DNA of 64,000 bases. Origin: Symsagittifera roscoffensis (taxonomy: Eukaryota; Xenacoelomorpha; Acoela; Convolutidae). The DNA lies in assembly GCF_963678635.1 (NCBI RefSeq), contig NC_087070.1, positions 1,976,512-2,040,511 on the forward strand, written 5' to 3'. Below the pieces are notes generated by a model. It had not been told where the DNA came from, made no database searches, and saw nothing but the letters and a program-made list of their open reading frames with translations. Both the position numbers and the translations under genes were made by a program. The stretch's first letter is position 1, and each line of letters opens with the position of its first letter. Below, piece after piece: positions 32,091 to 43,768 of the stretch.

Positions 32091-35000
32091 TAGTGCTCCG
32101 AACTCGCACATATGTTAAAGAACTCGAATAATTTTTGCACACATATTCGGAAAATTACTAGAAAAATTGTACACAAGTAAAAAGTTACCTAATATTTTTT
32201 GCATCTTGTCAAACAACTCAAACATCTTGTCAAAAGTTTTGTCGAAAAAAGTGAAACACTTTTTGCATTTGTAGGGAAAAAGTGAAACACTTTTCGCATC
32301 TTAATAAAAAAGTGAAACTTTTTTCGCATCTTGTCAAAAAAATTGAAACACTTTTCGCATTTTATCGAAAAAAGTAAAACATTTTTGCATTTTGTCGAAA
32401 AAAGTGAAACAGTTTTCGCATTTGTAGGAAAAAATTGAAACACTTCTTTATTTTGTTTGACAAGAGAACCTTAGAACTTAAAATAATTAGAAAAAATAAT
32501 TAGAACTTAATTTAGTGCTCCGAACTCGCACATATGTTAAAGAACTCGAATAATTTTTGCACACATATTCGGAAAATTACTAGAAAAATTGTACACAAGT
32601 AAAAAGTTACCTAATATTTTTTGCATCTTGTCAAACAACTCAAACATCTTGTCAAAAGTTTTGTCAAAAAAAGTGAAACACTTTTTGCATTTGTAGGGAA
32701 AAAGTGAAACACTTTTCGCATCTTAATAAAAAAGTGAAACTTTTTTCGCATCTTGTCAAAAAAAATTGAAACACTTTTCGCATTTTATCGAAAAAAGTAA
32801 AACATTTTTGCATTTTGTCGAAAAAAGTGAAACAGTTTTCGCATTTGTAGGAAAAAATTGAAACACTTTTTTATTTTGTTTGACAAGAGAACCTTAGAAC
32901 TTAAAATAATTAGAAAAAATAATTAGAACTTAATTTAGTGCTCCGAACTCGCACATATGTTAAAGAACTCGAATAATTTTTGCACACATATTCGGAAAAT
33001 TACTAGAAAAATTGTACACAAATAAAAAGTTACCTAATATTTTTTGCATCTTGTCAAACTCAAACATCTTGTCAAAAGTTTTGTCAAAAAAAGTGAAACA
33101 CTTTTTGCATTTGTAGGGAAAAGTTGAAACACTTTTCGCATCTTAATAAAAAGTGAAACTTTTTTCGCATCTTGTCAAAAAAAATTGAAACACTTTTCGC
33201 ATTTTATCGAAAAAAGTAAAATATTTTTGCATTTTGTCGAAAAAAGTGAAACAGTTTTCGCATTTGTAGGAAAAAATTGAAACACTTTTTTATTTTGTTT
33301 GACAAGAGAACCTTAGAACTTAAAATAATTAGAAAAAATAATTAGAACTTAATTTAGTGCTCCGAACTCGCACATATGTTAAAGAACTCGAATAATTTTT
33401 GCACACATATTCGGAAAATTACTAGAAAAATTGTACACAAGTAAAAAGTTACCTAATATTTTTTGCATCTTGTCAAACAACTCAAACATCTTGTCAAAAG
33501 TTTTGTCGAAAAAAGTGAAACACTTTTTGCATTTGTAGGGAAAAAGTGAAACACTTTTCGCATCTTAATAAAAAGTGAAACTTTTTTCGCATCTTGTCAA
33601 AAAAAATTGAAACACTTTTCGCATTTTATCGAAAAAAGTAAAATATTTTTGCATTTTGTCGAAAAAAGTGAAACAGTTTTCGCATTTGTAGGAAAAAATT
33701 GAAACACTTTTTTATTTTGTTTGACAAGAGAACCTTAGAACTTAAAATAATTAGAAAAAATAATTAGAACTTAATTTAGTGCTCCGAACTCGCACATATG
33801 TTAAAGAACTCGAATAGTTTTTGCACACATATTCGGAAAATTACTAGAAAAATTGTACACAAGTAAAAAGTTACCTAATATTTGTTGCATCTTGTCAAAC
33901 AACTCAAACATCTTGTCAAAAGTTTTGTCGAAAAAAGTGAAACACTTTTTGCATTTGTAGGGAAAAAGTGAAACACTTTTCGCATCTTAATAAAAAAGTG
34001 AAACTTTTTTCGCATCTTGTCAAAAAAAATTGAAACACTTTTCGCATTTTATCGAAAAAAGTAAAACATTTTTGCATTTTGTCGAAAAAAGTGAAACAGT
34101 TTTCGCATTTGTAGGAAAAAATTGAAACACTTTTTCATTTTGTTTGACAAGAGAACCTTAGAACTTAAAATAATTAGAAAAAATAATTAGAACTTATTTT
34201 AGTGCTCCGAACTCGCACATATGTTAAAGAACTCGAATAATTTTTGCACACATATTCGGAAAATTACTAGAAAAATTGTACACAAGTAAAAAGTTACCTA
34301 ATATTTTTTGCATCTTGTCAAACAACTCAAACATCTTGTCAAAACTTTTGTCGAAAAAAGTGAAACACTTTTTGCATTTGTAGGGAAAAAGTGAAACACT
34401 TTTCGCATCTTAATAAAAAAGTGAAACTTTTTTCGCATCTTGTCAAAAAAAATTGAAACACTTTTCGCATTTTATCGAAAAAAGTAAAACATTTTTGCAT
34501 TTTGTCGAAAAAAGTGAAACAGTTTTCGCATTTGTAGGAAAAAATTGAAACACTTTTTTATTTTGTTTGACAAGAGAACCTTCGAACTTAAAATAATTAG
34601 AAAAAATAATTAGAACTTAATTTAGTGCTCCGAACTCGCACATATGTTAAAGAACTCGAATAATTTTTGCACACATATTCGGAAAATTACTAGAAAAATT
34701 GTACACAAGTAAAAAGTTACCTAATATTTTTTGCATCTTGTCAAACAACTCAAACATCTTGTCAAAAGTTTTGTCGAAAAAAGTGAAACACTTTTTGCAT
34801 TTGTAGGGAAAAAGTGAAACACTTTTCGCATCTTAATAAAAAAGTGAAACTTTTTTCGCATCTTGTCAAAAAAAATTGAAACACTTTTCGCATTTTATCG
34901 AAAAAAGTAAAACATTTTTGCATTTTGTCGAAAAAAGTGAAACAGTTTTCGCATTTGTAGGAAAAAATTGAAACACTTTTTTATTTTGTTTGACAAGAGA

Positions 35001-35420
35001 ACCTTAGAACTTAAAATAATTAGAAAAAATAATTAGAACTTAATTTAGTGCTCCGAACTTGCACATATGTTAAAGAACTCGAATAATTTTTGCACACATA
35101 TTCGGAAAATTACTAGAAAAATTGTACACAAGGAAAAATTACCTAATATTTTTCGCATCTTGTCAAACAACTCAAACATCTTGTCAAAAGTTTTGTCGAA
35201 AAAAGTGAAACTTTTTTTGCATTTGTAGGGAAAAAGTGAAACACTTTTCGCATCTTAATAAAAAAAGTGAAACTTTTTTCGCATCTTGTCAAAAAAAATT
35301 GAAACTTTTCGCATTTCATCGAAAAAAGTAAAACACTTTTGCATTTTGTCGAAAAAAGTGAAACAGTTTTCGCATTTGTAGGAAAAAATTAAAACACTTT
35401 TTTATTTTGTTGAAAAAAAA
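32091..35420 (+). repeat. Higher-order satellite, eight units of about 422 bp
   Basis: Unit starts, marked by 'tagtgctccgaactcgcacatatg', fall at 32091, 32513, 32936, 33355, 33777, 34200, 34623 and 35046. Spacings are 422, 423, 419, 422, 423, 423 and 423 bp. Units are near identical. Each unit contains an internal series of roughly 25-30-bp subrepeats with core GAAACACTTTTCGCATTTTGTCGAAAAAAGT-like sequence, so it is a nested array. The last unit is more diverged and runs into further short subrepeats to about 35560. Frames within it encode runs such as KCEKCFNFFDKM only because of the repeat. Confidence 0.97.
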
Positions 35421-35667
35421 TTGAAACAATTTTTGCATTTTGTCAAAAAAAATTGATACACTTTTCGCATTTTGTCAAAACTGAAAGACTTTCTACAACT
35501 TGTTAAAAAAAATTGAAACATTTTTTGCAACTTCCTGAATATCAAAAAAAAATATTACATCTTTCCTACATGTTTGAAAAAAATTTTGCAAATTTTTCGA
35601 CAACGGTGAGTTTTTTTTGGTAATTTTTGATAATTTCGTGAACATATGAGAGAAAATAGATGGATTA

Positions 35668-36266
35668 TCAAAAGTTTTTTATTAAAAAATTGATATGATC
35701 ACTATTTACAAATCCATAACCATCAATAAAACAGTCAATTATTTTTAACAAATCATGTTCATATTTTGAGTTTTGTACTTTACGAACTCTTTCTAGAAAA
35801 GCTGAACCAATAGTTTGGGTGGAAGCTAGTTTCTGGTTAGAACATAAATAGTGACGTTTATACTTTTTGCGTAGCAGTCTTTTCTTTGCAACACTTGGCA
35901 CTTTTCTGCTCTTTTCCATTTCAAATTGTGATGAACAGCGCGGTCAAGTTGATTGAAAACTTCGCCAGTTGATGAAATAACATTCGAATAAAATCTGTAT
36001 TTGTACAGAGTGTAAAGACAATCAATAATTTGGTATGTAAAATGAAAATTACCCAATCGTTGAAAAGTTTTATCGAAAGATGAACCAAACAGAAGTATGT
36101 GGAACTTACAATTTATCAAAGAACAGTAAGAATTATGTGTAAAGACACAAAAATTATTATTTACTAAATATTTTTCGTAAAAATCCCTGGAAATGGAAAT
36201 ATATAGCGATTTTTGACAGTACTCTGAATAAAAGCTGGGAAGAGCTTGACACATAGCAGCAGCCAT
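35668..36266 (-). pseudogene. Hypothetical Polinton protein with basic C-terminal half
   Basis: ATG at 36266 (MAAAMCQALPSF) immediately follows '...cattgttccag', an acceptor-like site. The first frame continues to about 35905. The second half (KRLLRKKYKRHYLCSNQK, then FLERVRKVQNSKYEH) is in a different frame and ends at 35668, so a single-base shift separates them near 35910. The C-terminal half is duplicated at 30216-30449. No catalytic motif seen. It is oriented like PolB and opposite to the virion block. A role in replication or regulation is possible but not shown. Confidence 0.55.
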
Positions 36267-36479
36267 CTGGAACAATGAATTTTGCTGAGAATTTTGGATT
36301 TATATAGGAACACTAACACCTACACAATTCCATATTTGGAAATTTCACTCAAAAATAATAATTATAGTTCTATTTCCTTTTATGGTTAAGTGAATGACTC
36401 ATATTGTTTATTTCCAATTTCATTTAATCTCAAAATCATTTTTCTCTTTTCTCTTCATCTGATCAGTCTGTTCTTCAAA

Positions 36480-37019
36480 ATGTCCTCAAGAAAAGACACT
36501 AGTCCCAATTACATTGAGTTCTCAAAAAATCAAACAAGAATTGGGAGATTTGCTTGGTCCCAAAAATCCTACAAGGGGAAAATTTATTTTGGACCCTGCT
36601 TTCAACTATTCAAGAAAAATGACTTGGGACAACTCGAAAAAAGACAGCAAGTCTATCTTGGTGAAAAACAAGGAGAAGCAATCTCGGCAATTAGAAATAC
36701 TGTTATTCACGATGCTGAAAACCTTGGACTCGTTCCTATATTGGAACTCACTTCTGACAAGGAGTCAACTATGGATCAGGAGCTTGCCAACTGCAACAAA
36801 GTGTATGTCATAGCAACTTAAAATAGAAGACAAGTTTGTGTCACGATCAAGAAGTACAATGTTAACAAACCTGCCTCTATTCAGATTCGACTGTTCACCG
36901 CAAAAGAGAATGAAGCAATGAAACAAGTTGCCTATGTCAACGATACTTTGAACGAATTCAAAGAACTGTCCCAAATTTTGGGAGACTTTATGTTTGTTGA
37001 GAACTGTAATGTACAATAA
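36480..37019 (+). pseudogene. Hypothetical Polinton protein, 179 codons with one in-frame TAA
   Basis: ATG at 36480 lies 13 bases after a pyrimidine tract ending CAG. The frame is open to TAA 36819-36821 and continues in the same frame without indel to TAA 37017-37019. The two halves look similar in composition, for example GKIYFGPCFQLFKKND and CVTIKKYNVNKPASIQIRLF. Both are strand-rich and followed by a helix containing KQGEAISAIRN or KENEAMKQVAYVN. This suggests an internal repeat of a small beta-helix fold, possibly nucleic-acid binding. The middle TAA could be a CAA-to-TAA change. Not recognised as a named family. Confidence 0.5.
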
Positions 37020-37949
37020 ATTGTGTTATTTATGTTTTTTGTCTTGTAATTTAACTATTTATCCTCATAATCATTTTTCATTTAGTATTGGTGTTGACCA
37101 GTATGAGTTGGAATATTGGTTTTTCAAGAAATTTAATCTTAAAACTTCACAATAAATTGGGAGCTTTTCATATTGTTTTTGAAGAAAAGTCCCAAAAAAT
37201 TTCACTAACAATTATAGAGTCACAAAATTAGCCAAACTTGAAGAATTTAGACGTAGACTCACAAAAATCTCATTTTGAGTGGATTCTGCATAAGTGTAGA
37301 AGAAAAATTCACATAGGATACAGATCCGATACCAAAAAAAATTGAACTTGTAGAATATCATAGAAATGGAAATCAATGGAAAAATAATCAATCTTTACAA
37401 CTACAAAGAGAATAATATGATAAATTACTCGATATGTTTCCTTCATTACTAGGTTATGTAGAGATCTTCAAAAAATCTTGCATCATTATTGACGAATGCA
37501 CTGAAGAAAATGAACGTACAGAAATTGAATGAAATTCTAAGAATTTTAAAGATTATTAAGCAAGATCTCTCATCAAATACAAAAAGAAAAAATTTATTTC
37601 TTTGTACCTGTATTGTTTTGGACCCGGACATAAATTTAAAAGAAATGCACCAAACGTTTCCTTTTGGGGGACTAATTGGATACGGAAATTCCTGTATGGA
37701 TTACTTTTTTGCAAAGCCAAAATTTTTAGACTACATGCAATTCTACATGACTCTGCTGGATCTGTGAAATCTACTACGACAAAAGGACCTGGGTATTTTT
37801 ATGTTGCACCTAGTCTCCCCAGTTCATGCTTTCTTGATCACGTGACTCGATTATTTTTCTGTTTATATGTTAAAATATTTGCTTCATCAGTAAATGCATT
37901 GTTTGATTGTTAATCATTTTAACAAACTCCAGAGAAAACAGTTAACAGA
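37020..37949 (+). pseudogene. Decayed coding region, unrecognised
   Basis: Fragments of coding character in shifting frames: ELEYWFFKKFNL near 37105, LAKLEEFRRRLTK near 37230, ALKKMNVQKLNEILRILK at 37498-37555 and a Gly-Pro-Gly motif (CFGPGHKFKRNAPN) near 37610-37655. GPG followed by Asn and aromatic residues faintly recalls the calcium loop of parvovirus-type phospholipase A2. The His-Asp pair needed for that fold is not clear. Treat as remnants of one or two small genes. Confidence 0.3.
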
Positions 37950-38420
37950 ATGAGACTAGTTGTTTTGGATATTGAATGTATTGAAAACAATATAGTGAAA
38001 GAATTAGGAGTTTATAAGGATGGACAAACTGTAGGATATTCCTTTCTTCCTCCCAAAAAATTCAAAAACACATCCCAATCTTTTTAGTGTAAACAGCATC
38101 TTAATGGAATCAACTGGAGCAGTGGTTACGAAAAATATACTGAACTTGAAAAAATATTGAAAAATCTAGAAGCCACAGAAACGGAATTTTCTGCAAAAGT
38201 TTATGGAAAATGTAAGATTCTGTCAGAATTTTTGGAAACAAAGATTATTAATTTGGATAACTACGCTTGCCCTAAAGTTCAGTTTTTGGTCATCAAAGAT
38301 GAAGAATATGATTGGAGGTGTAGCAACTACCCATTTCGTCATGCAAAAACTCTTCACTGTGCAGAAAAAAAAGCATTTGCAAACGGAATATGGACTCGAT
38401 GTTTTTTTAACAAATTGTAA
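37950..38420 (+). pseudogene. Conserved Polinton-type protein with DxE motif
   Basis: Frame from ATG 37950 to TAA 38418-38420 (157 codons) with one internal TAG at 38085-38087. The N-terminus LVVLDIECIENN carries a D-x-E pattern like motif I of DEDD 3'-5' exonucleases. GINWSSGYEKYTEL, KVYGKCKILSEFL, DNYACPK and CSNYPFRHAKTLHCAEKKA are the sort of conserved blocks seen in an uncharacterised protein common in animal Polintons. The TAG sits where a Trp (TGG) would be plausible. Nuclease activity is an inference from one motif. Confidence 0.5.
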
Positions 38421-38497
38421 ATTATATTAATCTTAATCTATTACCATTTTCAAACTTTAATTAAATTTCATTGTCAATTTTTTCTCTTTAGAGTTAA

Positions 38498-38743
38498 GAT
38501 GGTCGATCAATGTGACAAGCCTGTAAATTTAGGAAACATCATGAACAAAAATCATGGAAATTGTTTGGAAGTACATGTAATAGATCTCGTTTAGTTTTTT
38601 TGTGCCAACTTTTTGTTATAGTTTTGATGCTAATATGTGCAATCGTTCGAATGATGTTATCCACAACATGTGAAGAAACAACAGTTTGGGTAGCTATCTT
38701 ATCAAGTACAGTCGGTTATATTCTACCCTCTCCAAAGCTATGA
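38498..38743 (+). pseudogene. Small two-helix membrane protein
   Basis: Begins at ATG 38498 (MVDQCDKPVNLGN) shortly after 'ttttttctctttag'. The frame shifts by one base near 38570. The remainder has one clear membrane segment (FLCQLFVIVLMLICAIV) and a second hydrophobic stretch (VWVAILSSTVGYILP) near the C-terminus. It ends in TGA 38741-38743, which overlaps the ATPase start as ATGA. The position directly upstream of the packaging ATPase, together with the compact overlap, argues for a genuine element gene. A role as a virion membrane or assembly factor is only a guess. Confidence 0.5.
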
Positions 38744-39632
38744 ATAAACTAATATCTACCAAAGAACGAATTTTTATTTCGCTAGTTGGACCAAGTGGAT
38801 CTGGAAAATCTCATCTTGTTTTTGATTGGTTGAAAATTGGTACCTTTCAACCAGCATTTGACAAAAATTTTTATTTTGATCAACATTATCAACCTCTTTA
38901 TAGTCAAATGCAAAGAAAAAACCTTAAATTTATCCAAGGAGTAGATTTTGACTTGATTGAAAACCTCTCCAATAATGGAACTAAGTATTTGCTTATATTT
39001 CATGATTCTTGTGAAGAAATTTCAAATTCCAAACAATTTGTAAGAATTGCTACTGCTGGGAGACACGTGGACTGAATACAATATACATCAAACACAATTT
39101 ATTTCATCAAAGCAAATTAGCAAGAGATGTAGAGTTACAAAATACACACATAGTCTTGTTCTAGTCGCCGAGGGATGTTTTACAAATCATTACATTAAGT
39201 CAACAACTAGGTCTAGGATCTCAATTGAAAGAGTGGTATCAAGGTGCAACATCCGTTCCTTATTGTCATTTACTTATTGATTTAACCCCAAAAACAGTTG
39301 ATTCACTTAGGTATTGCAGTAATAGTGGCTCAGTTCCAACAAAATTTTACTTACCAGCTGGAATAGAGACAAAGTTTTTGGACGATGAGTACACAATACG
39401 TCTCTATTCTCCCAATAGTTCAAAAATTTTCCCTAAGGCTTCGAAAACAATTCATTCTCAATTGCCCAAAAGATTTCATTCAGTTTCTGAGCGAGTGTTT
39501 AGTAAACCTACTAAGAGGAGAGCTTCGAGATCTTCGGAAAGAAGACGTAGGAAAATATTGAAAAGAAATTTCAGAACTAACGCAAAAAAGAACTCCTCTA
39601 CACAAAAGAAGAATTATTTTAAGTTCAACTAA
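38740..39632 (+). pseudogene. Packaging ATPase (FtsK/HerA-like, A32-type)
   Basis: Genome-packaging ATPase of the Polinton virion module. From the ATG at 38740, Walker A GPSGSGKS is at residues 17-24. Walker B YLLIFHDS is at residues 83-90. Later blocks LNTIYIKHN, NTHIVLF, LGLGSQLKEWYQ and SVPYCHLLIDL are typical of the family. The frame is lost at about 39073, and in the resumed frame a TAG lies at 39162-39164. The tail after 39420 is strongly basic (RRASRSSERRRRK) and ends at TAA 39630-39632. This tail may be a fused or adjacent DNA-binding piece, because many homologues end earlier. Nonfunctional as written. Confidence 0.88.
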
Positions 39633-40110
39633 AGGGTTACAATTGATACCTCTCATCACCCCTTTTGTCATTAAACGATTGACATAGTATAAAACAGTTT
39701 GTTTTAATTCCGTACTCAGTTTATCAATCACAAAGTACACTTCCAAGAAAACAAAAATTGGAACAAAAGCAAGAAAAAGAGGAGATTGTACCAAAAAACT
39801 TTGATTTTGTTTGCAGTGCTGTAAATGCGAGGTTGAAAACGAGCAACAATAAGCATATTATTGATTTAATTTTGAATTCTCCCAGAATTAAACTCAGCCA
39901 GTCAGACAATATCAATTAGATAATCGAGATACAAAAGAATCTATTGTAGACTTTGTGTGTGCACTAAAGCAAAAAGATACCGATTTTCCAGATATTTATT
40001 TTACTATTTTGGAAGCAACTCCACTTCCTCCTAAACTTGTTAATAACAAGAATGCCACAGCAAAAGATAGAGGAACTTGGATCCCTTTCAAAATCTGAAA
40101 AGGTAAGACT
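39633..40110 (+). pseudogene. Remnant coding DNA between ATPase and integrase
   Basis: Short coding-like stretches in changing frames: LITPFVIKRL and TKYTSKKTKIGTKARKRG near 39640-39775, and SIVDFVCALKQKDTDFPDIYF near 39940-40010, ending with AKDRGTWIPFK near 40065-40097. They suggest one or two small decayed genes, one of them basic. Not recognised. Confidence 0.35.
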
Positions 40111-40129
40111 AAACAGATTGTAATCTAGG

Positions 40130-40993
40130 GGCAGAGCTGCGTACGGTTCTATTCAAAACTTGAGTAAAGCGAGTGGTTTATCAAAAAAGAAAGTAGAAAA
40201 ATTTTTACAAACCAAGACATCGTATACAAAATTTGGTCCACCAATTAGGTCTTTCCGAAGACTTCAAGCGTTTTCTAAAAATATCAATGAAATCTGGTGT
40301 ACAGAATTGGCTTTTGTAGACAAGTTAGCTAGTCAAAACAATAGAGTCAAGTATTTATTAGTTGCTGTAGATATTTTTTCGAGATTTGTCAGAGTTCAAA
40401 CAATGAAAACAAAGTATGCCAAAGACACTTTACAAGCTTTCAGAAAAATGATTTCTCGAAAAAACACTCCTGAAAAACTTTGGGTTGATAAAGGAACAGA
40501 ATATGGGGAACTTTTAAAAAATTTTGCAAGGAGAAAGACATTGAAATTTACTCAACAATGAGTGAAACAAAAGCTGCATTTGCAGAGAGAGCAATTCAGT
40601 CTTTAAAACATATAATATATTGTTACATTGAAGATCATGGTGAACAATTTGTCCCCAAATTGCAGCAATTTGTTTCTACATTGAACTGTCGCAAAAATCG
40701 ATCAATTGGAAAATCTCCCAGAGATGTGAAAAACAGTGATTTTTTATCAATATTGTATAACAAGTCGTTCAAGAAATATACTAAACCGAAATTCAAAATT
40801 GGTGATAAAGTTAGAATTTCGAAAAGTGATATTCCGTTCCGAAAAGGATACAAGCCACAGTTTACAGATGAAATTTTTGAAATTTCGGCAATATCTACAA
40901 AAAAAACTTCCTACATACATCATCAAAGATCTCGAAAAAGAAGAAATTCTGGGAAAATTTTATGAGAAAGAGCTGAGAAAATGTTCAGATTAA
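40130..40993 (+). pseudogene. Polinton retroviral-type (rve) integrase
   Basis: DDE-family integrase used to insert the element. The coding sequence starts within GSIQNLSKASGLSKKKVEKF. The core contains NEIWCTELAFVDKLA, where family members have Asp in place of the Glu, then FSRFVRVQTMKTKYA, LWVDKGTEYG (second Asp) and ETKAAFAERAIQSLK (catalytic Glu, about 40563-40605). The C-terminal SH3/chromo-like part GDKVRISKSDIPFRKGYKPQF follows. The frame shifts near 40530 and again at an A8 run near 40900. The last piece ends at TAA 40991-40993. The first catalytic residue reads as Glu, so the enzyme would be impaired even without the shifts. Confidence 0.92.
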
Positions 40994-41036
40994 AGGTAAG
41001 TCAATTTTTAATTTGAATTTCTATCGATCAGTTGTC

Positions 41037-41863
41037 ATGGATCCTTATACTATTGAGCTAGTTTCTAATGCTTCTTTTAATTGTTCTCCGAATAATAGTC
41101 TTAGTTCCTTTACAAATTTTCTACCGGAACAAATTCATCTAAAAGGAGAATGGGAGGTCGTTATTTCAGAAATATCGTACCCTTCATTGTACCAAAACGT
41201 TACAGAGAGAAAGTTTATTTTCATAGATGGACGAGAAAGTCCTGAGGAAAAAAGAAAGATTCAACCGATGCATATTAAACCTGGATTGTATCCAAGTATT
41301 GTTGATATAGTTGTAGCCATGAACGACAAAGTTCGAAAACGTATAGGAGCACAACAATATGTATATAACGGAATTTATGTATCAGTGGATAAGATTACAC
41401 AAAAAAATGCCATTCATTTACCTGAGGATCAATCAGTGTTTATAAATCAAAATGCTGATTTGAGTCACATTTTCGGTTGTGATTTCGAACAAAATCAGAC
41501 AGGAGTTATAATGAAAGGAAAAAACCCACATTATCTTCATTATTTTTACGACATTATAAGAATACATTCCCTAATGATCTATAGTGATATTATAGAATAT
41601 AATATAGTAGGCGATACAAAAACTCCTTTACTGCGTTGTATTTCTTTCATTTCCAAAGTAAAAATGGAGACATAATATCTACAGGACAGTACATGAATTA
41701 TCAATCCTTTACAAATCTACAATTTAAAAAATTATTAAAAAACACTTTCCACAGCACAAAAATAGAACTAAGGGGTACTACAGGTGAAAAAATTCCTTTT
41801 GTGTCCGTAGGAATTACACGAGTTGTTCTCTTGTTTCGCAAGATTTCGGATAATCATTTTTGA
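41037..41863 (+). pseudogene. Penton/minor capsid protein (PY-like)
   Basis: Vertex protein of the Polinton capsid. ATG at 41037 follows 'aatttctatcgatcag'. N-terminal DPYTIELVSNASFNCSPNNS, then FLPEQIHLKGEWEVVISEISYP, is the characteristic opening strand. Later blocks are YSDIIEYNIVGDTKTPLLRC and, in another frame, RGTTGEKIPFVSVGITRVVLLFRK. A one-base shift near 41650 puts the last 65 codons in a different frame, ending at 41863. Its position between integrase and capsid genes agrees with the usual virion block. Confidence 0.82.
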
Positions 41864-41880
41864 TTTATACTTCATACGAA

Positions 41881-42219
41881 ATGGTTGCTCAAAGTTCAGC
41901 TAATTTTCCTATTTTTCGTGGACATGCAAGACAGCGTGGAAGAGGTTTCGGTGCTCTTGCACAAACTCTTGGGAGAACTGCAATTCCCTTTATTAAAACA
42001 TATATAGTCCCAGCTAAAAAAAGAATCGGATCAGATTTATTTGAAATTGCTGCTCCAGAGATTGGAGAAGTTGTCAGTGGACAAAAAAAATTCAAAACAT
42101 TTGCAAAAGATGTTGAAACAAAAACAGTTCGAAAACAATTGGGAGGTGGAAAAAAGAAATCCAAGCGTAGAACAAGAAGAGTCATTTCTCGAAAAGTCAT
42201 TTTTGACAAGATAAAATGA
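41881..42219 (+). CDS. Small basic capsid-associated protein (protein VI-like)
   Basis: Intact 112-codon frame, ATG 41881 to TGA 42217-42219. GHARQRGRGFGALAQTLGRT is followed by an amphipathic helix AIPFIKTYIVPAKKRIG. The very basic tail (GGGKKKSKRRTRRV) resembles the Polinton/adenovirus minor virion proteins thought to act at the membrane or core. An upstream in-frame non-ATG extension overlaps the penton stop, and I chose the ATG. The TGA overlaps the next ATG as ATGA. Confidence 0.65.
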   Translation: MVAQSSANFPIFRGHARQRGRGFGALAQTLGRTAIPFIKTYIVPAKKRIGSDLFEIAAPEIGEVVSGQKKFKTFAKDVETKTVRKQLGGGKKKSKRRTRRVISRKVIFDKIK

Positions 42220-43474
42220 GTGTAAATCAAAGTAGTCATTTTCGGTACGGAGTTTTTACAAATTCTCTTTGGAGATTTTTGATAAAGTCCCAGTTTTGGA
42301 AGCAATAATTTCATCATACATACAAGAAGTATTTCCCAGTACTTCTCTAGCTGAAAGCAGTATTGAGTTTGAATTTGAGACGGACTGTAATCTTTATTTG
42401 GATATGCGTGATACCCACCTCAGTTTAAAGCTTCAATTATTCAAAGGAAGATTGTTTGAAGCTTTTAAAAAAAAAAAGCAGAACATAAAGCAAAATCGGA
42501 GGAAGATTCAGATGAGGAATCACAAACTTACTTCACTTATTAAACAATTTACTACATTCTCTATTCTCCAATTGTGAAGTTTTTTCTAATAAAGCACAAA
42601 TATCGAACGAATTCAACTCGTCGGCAGTGAGTAATAAAGGAAAACTTGCTTGTCACGGGTATAGGTTTGAAGAATATCCGAAAGCATTTGATATGTATCC
42701 GTTCACTGATAGAGCAAATTCTTTAGGATCAGGGATAACTTTTTCACTTTATGGCAGGCTAGACAATGACTTGTTTACTTGTGAAAAATTATTACTACCA
42801 AAAACCAAAGTTCGAATTAAACTAATTCGAGCTAGACCTAATTTTTACATGCTTTCTGATAATCCAAAGGTTAGAATGAAAATTATTGATTGTTCACTGT
42901 TTACAAGAAGAACTTTAGTAGCTGAACCTAGTCATCAATATTTGCAATGGAATCTGGAAAGAGAACCTGCGCATTACAATCACATGGAAACTATAGCAAG
43001 AACCTTTATCATTCCATCTCGTCAAAACCAGTTTATTCAGGAAATTCCCCAATCAGAAGGATAGCTGTTGCAATGAATACAAATTCGGCTGTTGCGGAAT
43101 CTTTTCATGAAAATCCTTTCAATTATCAACAATTTCATTTGAGAGAGCTAGAATTATTCGGGGCGGAAAAGCAATTATTTCGTTAGATACAACTTCTCCT
43201 TGTCGTCCCTATGTTGAAAGCAATGCAGTTTAAAGAAGATTTTCCAGCTCTTCCTATGGAAGATTTTCAAAATCACTATATTCTAGATTTCGACTTGACT
43301 TCACTACAGGATGCAGCTGAAAACTTGCATTATCCAGAACTTAGTGGAGAAAGCTTGTGATTAGAAATGTTTTTCCAATTTCCCTTGGAGCAAGTAACGG
43401 AAGTGATAGTGTTGGGAGAAAGACTATCAAACATTCAAATTGACAAATTCGGAACAGTCGCTAAAAATGTTTAA
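42216..43474 (+). pseudogene. Major capsid protein (double jelly-roll)
   Basis: ATG at 42216 overlaps the preceding stop. The first shift is near 42275, after which SSIEFEFETDCNLYLDMRDT gives the N-terminal jelly-roll strand typical of Polinton hexon-like proteins. Later blocks are ACHGYRFEEYPKAFDMYPFT, YGRLDNDLFTCEKLLLPKTK, VRIKLIRARPNFYML, VAEPSHQYLQWNLEREPAHY and, after further shifts near 42470, 43040 and 43170, YVESNAVQ-region and LEMFFQFPLEQVTEVIVLGE. The latter ends at TAA 43472-43474. Total length of about 415 codons is on the short side. Assignment rests on position, length and strand pattern. Confidence 0.72.
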
Positions 43475-43768
43475 TTTTTTTTGAGTTTTCAGGTTCCTAT
43501 AAAATTATTGTAACTTTTTTGGGACTTTTCTTTGTTATTATCTCTGTAATATCTATATTGTTTTTCTTCAACCCTAAACTCCAGAAAAAATAGAAAAGGA
43601 ATGCTGTTTAGTTGAAAACCCGAGACACTTCTTCAACCTAGACTGTAAAACATTGTTCAATAAACTTTGCCCATTACATAAGGCATTATTCTTTCTTTTT
43701 TTATCCTAAAGAACACTATCAAACTATCAATTTCTTTTTTAGCTGTAAATAAGCCTACAATTGCAAAG

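Noticed and set aside
37602-37913. Phospholipase A2-like protein
   Set aside because: Only a GPG motif and aromatic residues are visible; the His-Asp pair and a second Cys/Gly pattern are not clear, so no function is assigned.
40098-40130. Very short intron (GTAAGA to CTAG) at the 5' end of the integrase
   Set aside because: Only about 28 nt long, shorter than plausible introns; it is more likely frame decay.
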